Assembly (NCBI GenBank): GCA_041191265.1
Contig: JBEEPE010000249.1
Span: 1-10,882 of the forward strand
DNA: 10,882 nucleotides
Origin: JBEEPE01 sp041191265
Lineage (GTDB): Bacteria; Verrucomicrobiota; Verrucomicrobiia; Chthoniobacterales; Chthoniobacteraceae
Direction: 5' to 3'
Position 1 is the stretch's first letter; every line of letters starts with the position of its first letter. A model generated the notes under the pieces. The model was given only the letters and a program-made list of their open reading frames with translations, was not told the DNA's origin and searched no databases. Below, in pieces: positions 7,014 to 10,882 of this stretch. The position numbers and the translations under genes were made by a program.

Positions 7014-7051
7014 GGGAAGAGGCGGACAGGAATGTCCGCCCTCCGAGGGGG
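7014..7051 (+). repeat. Dispersed intergenic stem-loop repeat, copy 2
   Basis: GGCGGACA (7021-7028) and TGTCCGCC (7033-7040) form a perfect 8-bp stem with a GGAA loop. The flanks GGGAAGA and CTCC-A-GGGGG match copy 1 at 9-45. It lies 14 bases past the stop of the minus-strand DoxX-like gene and upstream of the acyltransferase gene, so it might also act as a 3'-end structure. No T-run follows on the minus strand. Confidence 0.55.
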
Positions 7052-7064
7052 TGTAATCAGGGCG

Positions 7065-7433
7065 CTAGAGCGACGAGGCGAGGAGGAAGGCTGTCAGGGC
7101 GAGGACGGTTCCGGCGGGGACGGATTTGAGTAGGGGGTCGCGGACTCGGAAATGCATCAGAATCGCGCCGAGCATCAGGGTCGCAATCAGTGCGGTGGCA
7201 GGGACAACCAACGAGGGAACCCAAACACCTGCAATCAGGCAAAGAGCGCTGGCGACCTTGAGCGCGCCAACCAGCCAGAGCACCCACACCGGTAAACCGT
7301 ATGCGGCAAACTCTTCGGGCATGGACTTTGAAAAGCCTCCACGGTAGGGGGTTGGACGATTAAAGCGCAGCAGCCAGACGTTGAGGAGGCCGAGGGCTAC
7401 GGTCAGTTGGATAATAAGGGATACAATTTTCAT
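7065..7433 (-). CDS. DoxX-like four-helix membrane protein
   Basis: A 122-residue membrane protein with four hydrophobic segments at about 4-22, 48-68, 73-93 and 103-121, the arrangement of the DoxX/DoxD-like group. The second helix begins after FAAYGLPVW (42-50) and the third ends at FRVRDP (95-100), both usual landmarks of DoxX-like proteins. The start MKIVSL at 7433 was chosen because it opens at the first helix and has GGAG 12 bases upstream; ATG at 7451 or 7481 is possible. It is transcribed away from a related gene at 7502. Members have been linked to quinone or thiol redox chemistry in the membrane, but most have no proven role, so none is assigned. Confidence 0.75.
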   Translation of the reverse strand: MKIVSLIIQLTVALGLLNVWLLRFNRPTPYRGGFSKSMPEEFAAYGLPVWVLWLVGALKVASALCLIAGVWVPSLVVPATALIATLMLGAILMHFRVRDPLLKSVPAGTVLALTAFLLASSL

Positions 7434-7501
7434 TTGCGGTTCATTCTCCATGCGCGGATCGGTCGCGTTGCTCCGTCCCACCGTTCGCCTCGCTCACGTC
7501 A
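7434..7501. promoter_or_regulatory. Shared divergent promoter region of the two DoxX-like genes
   Basis: Only 68 bases separate the two divergent start codons, so both promoters must lie here or overlap the genes. No convincing -35/-10 pair or operator palindrome could be picked out on either strand. The assignment rests on gene arrangement alone. Confidence 0.4.
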
Positions 7502-7855
7502 ATGAACCACCTTTTCGAAACTGCCCAAGCCATTTCTGCAGTAGGTTTTCTTGCGTACGGGCTTGGGTGTCTCCTCTCGCCAGCGATGCGGACTGAGTTC
7601 GCCCGGTTTGGCATGCCTCAGTGGCGAATCATCACGGGGATTCTTCAGATTGCCGCATCGGTAGGACTGTTTGTGGGTTTTGCTTACCCGGTTTGCGCGC
7701 TGTTGGCGGCAACCGGCTTGAGTTTGATGATGTGCGTTGCGGTTGGTGTGAGGGTGAAAATCAAGGATCCGCCTGCGGGCTTTCTTCAAGCGCTCGGGTG
7801 CTTTTTTCTGAACGCGTTCATCACTTGGAAGTGCCTTTTGAAAATGGGTTTATGA
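7502..7855 (+). CDS. DoxX-like four-helix membrane protein, paralogue
   Basis: A 117-residue protein with four hydrophobic segments at about 5-25, 43-61, 62-82 and 92-112. It matches the divergent neighbour in pattern: FARFGMPQW (33-41) against FAAYGLPVW, and VKIKDP (85-90) against FRVRDP, with 49 and 50 residues between the W and the P. The two are therefore distant paralogues. ATG at 7502 opens the first helix; no clear Shine-Dalgarno precedes it. The C-terminus is convergent with the M48-like gene, 33 bases away. The function is unknown; the pair may form a heteromer, which is inference. Confidence 0.75.
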   Translation: MNHLFETAQAISAVGFLAYGLGCLLSPAMRTEFARFGMPQWRIITGILQIAASVGLFVGFAYPVCALLAATGLSLMMCVAVGVRVKIKDPPAGFLQALGCFFLNAFITWKCLLKMGL

Positions 7856-7870
7856 AGGTGCATGAAGAGG

Positions 7871-7887
7871 CCTTCCTGCTGGGAAGG
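7871..7887. terminator. Hairpin between convergent genes
   Basis: CCTTCC (7871-7876) pairs with GGAAGG (7882-7887) around a 5-base loop, between the stop codons of the plus-strand DoxX-like gene and the minus-strand M48-like gene. It is symmetrical and could serve both genes, but it is short and lacks T-runs. Confidence 0.3.
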
Positions 7888-7888
7888 G

Positions 7889-9028
7889 CTAATCCGTGGG
7901 CGGAAAAATCCAAAGTTCCGGACGACCAACGTTGCAGTGGACGGACCGTCCAAGAAGCGTCAATGCGCTCGGAGAAAGAAACAGGTTTGTGCGGGCCACG
8001 TTTCCGAGAACGGGAAGTCGAGCGCGTTTGCCAAGCGCTCGCAGGCGCTCGTTGGTGGAGGGAATCGGATAGAAAAGCCGTTGCATGATGCTTTTCGCGT
8101 TCCCGTCCTCACCGGTGAGGGAAGGGTATTTGCGGATCCAACTCGCCGCATCGAAACCATTTACAGCTGTGGCGCAATCGGCTGCGAAGACGGAGCTCCG
8201 GCTGAGGGTGGGCAGGACGAGAAGGCCGACAAAGCTCCAGAGAGTCATCCAAACGCTTTGCAATAGGAGGGCTTGTTCGATGGGACGCTCGCGCAAGTGG
8301 AGGAGTAAGGATCCAACCCAGCAACCGGAGAGGTTCCATGCGAGGGAGCACGCGAGGGCCTTCAAGGGCAGGTGATTCTTGATGAACCACTGCCGCCGGA
8401 AGGTGACGGTTTCGAGTTGGCTTTTTGTCAGGCAGGATGTCCAGCGCGCGGGGAGCAGGGGTATCGACCTGAGGCCTAGTCTGCACGAGTCGCCGGTGAA
8501 AGAGGGGTCGCTCGAATCTGCGATGAGCACCGGTGTGTTACCGGAGCGGGATGGTTGCGCCGATGTGCCGGCAACCCATTGCAGCAAGCGTTTACGCGAC
8601 GCGAAGAGGGTGCATGAGGTGATGGTCACAGCGAGGCAAAAGTCTTTGCAGAGCAAAAAGTTCCCGTAACAGAGTGCGCCTGAAAGGGTCAAGAGGGCGG
8701 TGTGGATGATGACTGCACGGATCCATGGGAAGAGGAATCGTTGCGGACTGTTCGGATTGGCGGGCATCAGCAGGGTGCCGCCAACCCAATCGAAGGCGGA
8801 CTGCACCATGATGGCGCTGATCAAGAGGACTGCTAGGTCGACGGGCTTTGGCGCTGGGAGTCGTTCGCTGACCGTGCCAATGAGCCCCACCGTTGCGGTG
8901 AGCACCCAGAAGCCTACGTTGGAGATTCCTAGTGCGAGTCTGCGGCGCGCATTATCGCGCTGTTGGACGGTCATGGGGTGCTCGTTGGGGGGCGTGTTGG
9001 GGGCATCGGGTGCTGAGGGCGGCGTCAT
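7889..9028 (-). CDS. M48-like integral membrane protein without zinc-binding residues
   Basis: A 379-residue protein with about five hydrophobic segments (31-52, 64-88, 103-126, 222-244, 255-275). Its layout follows membrane M48 (Ste24/HtpX-like) peptidases: a DPSFTGD element (174-180), LLPARWTSCLTKSQLETV (191-208), a post-helix SRSSVFAAD (276-284) and a late IPSTNERLRAL (322-332), which corresponds to the HPS..ERI.AL ending of M48 enzymes. The zinc motif HExxH, expected after LTKSQLETVTF, reads RRQWF (211-215), and the third ligand Glu of SRxxE is V280, so no metal site remains. The reading frame is intact, which points to a conserved non-enzymatic role rather than decay. ATG at 9028 is used; MTVQQ at 8974 is an alternative after the proline-rich N-terminus. 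The homology call is by eye and moderate. Confidence 0.6.
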   Translation of the reverse strand: MTPPSAPDAPNTPPNEHPMTVQQRDNARRRLALGISNVGFWVLTATVGLIGTVSERLPAPKPVDLAVLLISAIMVQSAFDWVGGTLLMPANPNSPQRFLFPWIRAVIIHTALLTLSGALCYGNFLLCKDFCLAVTITSCTLFASRKRLLQWVAGTSAQPSRSGNTPVLIADSSDPSFTGDSCRLGLRSIPLLPARWTSCLTKSQLETVTFRRQWFIKNHLPLKALACSLAWNLSGCWVGSLLLHLRERPIEQALLLQSVWMTLWSFVGLLVLPTLSRSSVFAADCATAVNGFDAASWIRKYPSLTGEDGNAKSIMQRLFYPIPSTNERLRALGKRARLPVLGNVARTNLFLSPSALTLLGRSVHCNVGRPELWIFPPTD

Positions 9029-9214
9029 CTGAGATTACAGATAACGTCGGGCGGAGTGAGCGTCATCCGAGGTCGGCAACTCGGCGGGGGTGATGGATCA
9101 AAAGGCTCTGCCGTAGAGGTGGATGAAGCGTTTGGGAGATGATTGATTGTTTATGACACACGATGGGCTGGTCAGTTTTCTTAATCGTGGTAATCTGAAC
9201 GAAGCATCAGGAAT
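9029..9214. other. Intergenic region upstream of the M48-like gene and the RNA candidate
   Basis: No gene is seen. ATCTG (9027-9031) and CAGAT (9038-9042) could fold over the start codon of the minus-strand gene. CCGAG/CTCGG (9067-9071 / 9080-9084) is another small hairpin. The part 9140-9200 is relatively AT-rich and is the likely place for the plus-strand promoter; TAATCT (9191-9196) is a weak -10 candidate with no clear -35. Confidence 0.3.
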
Positions 9215-9372
9215 GCATCTGACGAAGGTCAGGTGCTGCCAACCGAGGACGGAGAAATCCTACGGTGGCTGAGGGGCGAGTGCCCTTCGATGTGCAGCGG
9301 GGAAAAATCCGCTGAACAAAAATCTCTCCGCGCCTTACCGCCGCTTCCTGATGGGGATCGGCGGTTTTTGTT
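9215..9372 (+). ncRNA. Candidate structured RNA or leader: four packed hairpins plus terminator
   Basis: Helices follow one another closely. (a) 9215-9236: 9 bp, GCATCTGAC / GTCAGGTGC with one T-G wobble and a GAAG tetraloop. (b) 9238-9269: 11 bp with one bulged A on each side (A9241, A9262) and an 8-base loop. (c) 9272-9287: 6 bp, AGGGGC / GCCCTT with one wobble and a GAGT loop. (d) 9295-9314: CAGCGG / CCGCTG with an 8-base loop. (e) An intrinsic terminator at 9337-9369. Helices a and b are one base apart, b and c two bases. No known class (tmRNA, RNase P, SRP, common riboswitches) was recognised. It is either a separate small RNA or an attenuating leader of the gene starting at 9407. Confidence 0.5.
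9337..9369 (+). terminator. Intrinsic terminator
   Basis: ACCGCCG (9337-9343) pairs with CGGCGGT (9359-9365). The inner bases extend the stem after one mismatch (TTCC with GGGA), leaving a 5-base loop, and TTTTT ends at 9369. AACAAAAA (9315-9322) is the exact complement of TTTTTGTT (9365-9372), so the site may also work in the other direction or form a competing fold. It lies 37 bases before the start codon at 9407. Confidence 0.65.
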
Positions 9373-9406
9373 GCCCGGGTTTCTGGTGTGTCAGCCATCA
9401 CGCACC

Positions 9407-9604
9407 ATGAGTACATCGCAAATCGCCATTCGTATCGGCAGCAACCCGAACCACCACCTTTGGAACAATCACGGCACTTGGTGGATCCACTACACCGAGC
9501 ATCTGTCGGACTACACCAAGCGACGCGTGCGCCGCAGTTTGGGGACGCAGAGTGTTGTCGCGGCTCGATGTATCAGGGATCGGCAACTTTCGTCAGGAAA
9601 TTAA
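9407..9604 (+). CDS. Stand-alone arm-type DNA-binding domain protein, integrase-like
   Basis: A 65-residue protein. From about residue 12 it reads like the arm-type (AP2-like) N-terminal domain of tyrosine recombinases: NPNHHLWNNHGTWWIHYT (13-30), then TKRRVRRSLGTQSVVAAR (37-54), with the usual basic strand, the SLGT turn and an Ala-Arg helix. No core-binding or catalytic domain follows; a stop comes at 9602, and the next gene begins 30 bases later. It may be a small DNA-binding protein in its own right, or the remnant of an integrase. The last residues (CIRDRQLSSGN) depart from the expected arginine-rich helix, so a late frameshift is possible. ATG at 9407 follows the terminator; an upstream start at 9233 would run through the hairpins and is unlikely. 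No Shine-Dalgarno is visible. Confidence 0.6.
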   Translation: MSTSQIAIRIGSNPNHHLWNNHGTWWIHYTEHLSDYTKRRVRRSLGTQSVVAARCIRDRQLSSGN

Positions 9605-9634
9605 ATCGGTTGGGTTCAGTGAGATACGCTTTTT

Positions 9635-10306
9635 ATGAATCGTCGTGATTTTCTTTCATGTTTTGGACTGACGGTGGGGTCGTTCTTCATTCCTGCATCC
9701 GTGGCCAGACGGATTCGTGACACCTGCGTCCTCCAGCAGGAGCCGTTGATAATCAAGCCGAGCTCTTTTTATCGTTCGGTCATTTACGCAGTGAGTGGCG
9801 CGGACGGGTACGTTTTGCATTACGGCGACCCTAGTGCGGATTCGGATGTTCCGACGTGGAGGGATTTCGCGGAGGACCAGGGCTTTTGGGTGGAGGATTA
9901 CGGGGAACGAGCGCGGTTTCTTCAGGAGTTTTGGGATTACAGTTCGACTGAGGAGGGTGAGGAAAGTGAGGAGGACGAAAGTGAGGAGGACGAGGATGGC
10001 AATGATGAACCCGATGTTCCGTGGGATAAACCCATTACCGGATACGCTTTATACCATTACTTAGAAACTGATTACGTAATGAGCTACAGCCCGAAGGCGT
10101 TGGCTTATTCGTACCTGTCTGACATCGGGTTGTGCGACTCGGATAAGAGATTCAAGGGTGATCCTCTTGGTCGGCTGGACTTCATTGAAGGGGATGCGCC
10201 GGGCTCCAACCTGACCTACGTTGTGGCGTCAGACCTCGCGACAATCGCGTGCCTCCAGCATCGCTTGGACGAACTGAATGCCGGTATTTCGATTGAAGTT
10301 CAGTAG
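9635..10306 (+). CDS. Tat-signal exported protein with acidic tract, unknown function
   Basis: A 223-residue protein starting with a twin-arginine signal: NRRDFLS (2-8), a hydrophobic stretch to about residue 21 and a likely cleavage site near IPASVA. It should be exported folded through the Tat system. The mature part has YAVSGADGYVLHYGDP (51-66) and aromatic-rich segments. A Glu/Asp tract at about 106-127 follows, including two exact tandem 15-base units encoding ESEED (9962-9976, 9977-9991), then a well-composed C-terminal domain. The acidic tract could bind cations or act as a linker. I recall related Tat-signal proteins in Verrucomicrobiota genomes but know no function. It lies 30 bases after the arm-domain gene and may be co-transcribed. 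The ATG at 9635 is fixed by the signal peptide. Confidence 0.75.
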   Translation: MNRRDFLSCFGLTVGSFFIPASVARRIRDTCVLQQEPLIIKPSSFYRSVIYAVSGADGYVLHYGDPSADSDVPTWRDFAEDQGFWVEDYGERARFLQEFWDYSSTEEGEESEEDESEEDEDGNDEPDVPWDKPITGYALYHYLETDYVMSYSPKALAYSYLSDIGLCDSDKRFKGDPLGRLDFIEGDAPGSNLTYVVASDLATIACLQHRLDELNAGISIEVQ

Positions 10307-10337
10307 GATGAAACAAGGCGCCCCAGTTAATGCGGTT

Positions 10338-10378
10338 CGCTCTTTCGGAGATGTCATCGATGGAGTCCGGAGAGAGCG
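10338..10378 (+). terminator. Strong hairpin behind the Tat-signal gene
   Basis: CGCTCTTTC + GGA (10338-10349) pairs with TCC + GAGAGAGCG (10366-10378), 12 bp with one wobble and one bulged G. The 16-base loop contains the palindrome CATCGATG. It starts 31 bases after the stop codon at 10306. No T-run follows, so it may be a Rho-independent-like or mRNA-stabilising structure. Two smaller hairpins follow: GCGGTC/GACCGC (10383-10410) and GCATC/GATGC (10413-10430). Confidence 0.45.
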
Positions 10379-10462
10379 TTCCGCGGTCGGGGTGAATACA
10401 CACGGACCGCATGCATCGCAACCGAGATGCCGCGTGGTGCGTCAATCGGCTGTGAGCCTCCG

Positions 10463-10882
10463 CTAGTAAGTGGGAAAGATGGCTGGGGTCGGAAATCGTT
10501 CGTCGAGGTTGGAAGCGCCGTTGCCCACGTATTCCTCGCGGGGCAAGTGAACGTCGGGCCAGCTCTCGGGACGGACTTTAACCACACGTTTGGGTCGCAT
10601 GCCTTCTGTGATGAGATCGGTTTCAAAGCGGATTTGAATGCCGCTGCTGCCGATGGGGGGTGCGCTCGCGATTTGCTTCACGTCGAGGAGCCTTCCTCGA
10701 GCGGCCATCTGGGTGGGGCCGGCGGTGCCGCCTTCGGTGTGCTTGAGCGTGTTTTCCGCGCCGTTCATGAGCGCGGTGATGCCGGGTTTTAAGTCCGCGT
10801 AGAGCGAGGGCGCCATGCCCCCGAACAGGGTTGCCGTGATGGTGGCGCGTCCAAACTTCCCGTACTCGACGGCATCGACCCA
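10463..10882 (-). CDS. Unrecognised protein, C-terminal 139 residues (5' end outside the window)
   Basis: The frame is open from the right window edge (it begins W-V-D-A-V-E-Y) to TAG at 10463, so the start lies outside. An internal ATG at 10816 exists, but the upstream residues (GKFGRATITATLFGG) look coding, so it is not taken as the start. The visible part has LFGGMAPSLYADLKPGI, then IQIRFETDLITEG, a basic strand MRPKRVVKVRPESWPD, and a proline-rich end FPTPAIFPTY. It has no membrane segment and no motif that I recognise. Composition is balanced and the frame is clean, which supports a real gene. It is convergent with the Tat-signal gene. Confidence 0.6.
   Translation of the reverse strand, partial: WVDAVEYGKFGRATITATLFGGMAPSLYADLKPGITALMNGAENTLKHTEGGTAGPTQMAARGRLLDVKQIASAPPIGSSGIQIRFETDLITEGMRPKRVVKVRPESWPDVHLPREEYVGNGASNLDERFPTPAIFPTY

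Noticed and set aside
9226..9240. Resemblance to the B12 box of cobalamin riboswitches
   Set aside because: Only a loose match to AGYCAGG..GCC. None of the other conserved cobalamin-riboswitch segments were found, and the downstream genes are not B12-related.
9233..9406. Longer start for the arm-domain protein at 9233
   Set aside because: It would translate through the hairpins and the terminator and adds no recognisable sequence.
10427..10792. 121-codon plus-strand open frame
   Set aside because: It is antisense to the minus-strand frame that stays open to the window edge and has more natural composition.
1..10882. CRISPR array, integron attC sites, or defence island
   Set aside because: No regularly spaced repeats, no RYYYAAC/GTTRRRY core-site pairs in the right arrangement, and no nuclease, methylase or reverse transcriptase genes. 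A lone Fic protein does not make a defence system.

Overview
The window looks like part of a chromosome of a GC-rich environmental bacterium, most likely a member of the Verrucomicrobiota. This rests on family resemblance only: a heparan-type acyltransferase beside a Gfo/Idh/MocA dehydrogenase, an M48-like membrane protein without its zinc site, a Tat-exported acidic protein, scarce Shine-Dalgarno sites, and a GGCGGACA..TGTCCGCC intergenic stem-loop. No rRNA, tRNA, CRISPR array, transposase or complete integrase was seen.

Layout. Positions 1-206 are noncoding, with a repeat stem-loop and a hairpin behind fic. A class II Fic protein gene (207-1208, minus) follows. About 570 bases without an intact gene (1209-1779) hold a fic promoter candidate, several hairpins and a 101-base inverted-repeat unit. 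Next is a probable broken plus-strand gene (1780-1970). A minus-strand run of four genes, transcribed right to left, comes next: membrane acyltransferase (6815-5589), MFS transporter (5555-4281), SsuD-like flavin-dependent monooxygenase (4203-3052) and Gfo/Idh/MocA oxidoreductase (3014-1971). The gaps are 33, 77 and 37 bases, so they are probably one operon. Two divergent, related DoxX-like membrane protein genes (7433-7065 minus; 7502-7855 plus) share a 68-base intergenic region. The plus-strand DoxX gene converges on a gene for an M48-like membrane protein whose metal ligands are all replaced (9028-7889, minus). Positions 9029-9406 carry four close-packed hairpins and an intrinsic terminator, a good candidate for a structured RNA. 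After it come a 65-codon gene resembling only the arm-type DNA-binding domain of a tyrosine recombinase (9407-9604) and a Tat-signal protein with a very acidic tract (9635-10306). Another hairpin cluster and the 3' part of an unrecognised minus-strand gene (10463-10882) close the window.

How the genes may work together. The transporter, monooxygenase and dehydrogenase suggest uptake of an organic acid or sulfonate, oxygenolytic cleavage to an aldehyde, and NAD(P)-dependent handling of the product. This is analogous in logic, not shown to be homologous, to the oxygenolytic sulfoquinovose pathway. The flavin reductase such a monooxygenase needs is not in the window. The most unusual items are this cassette, the RNA-like hairpin array at 9215-9372, the pseudo-peptidase, the stand-alone arm domain and two short dispersed repeats.
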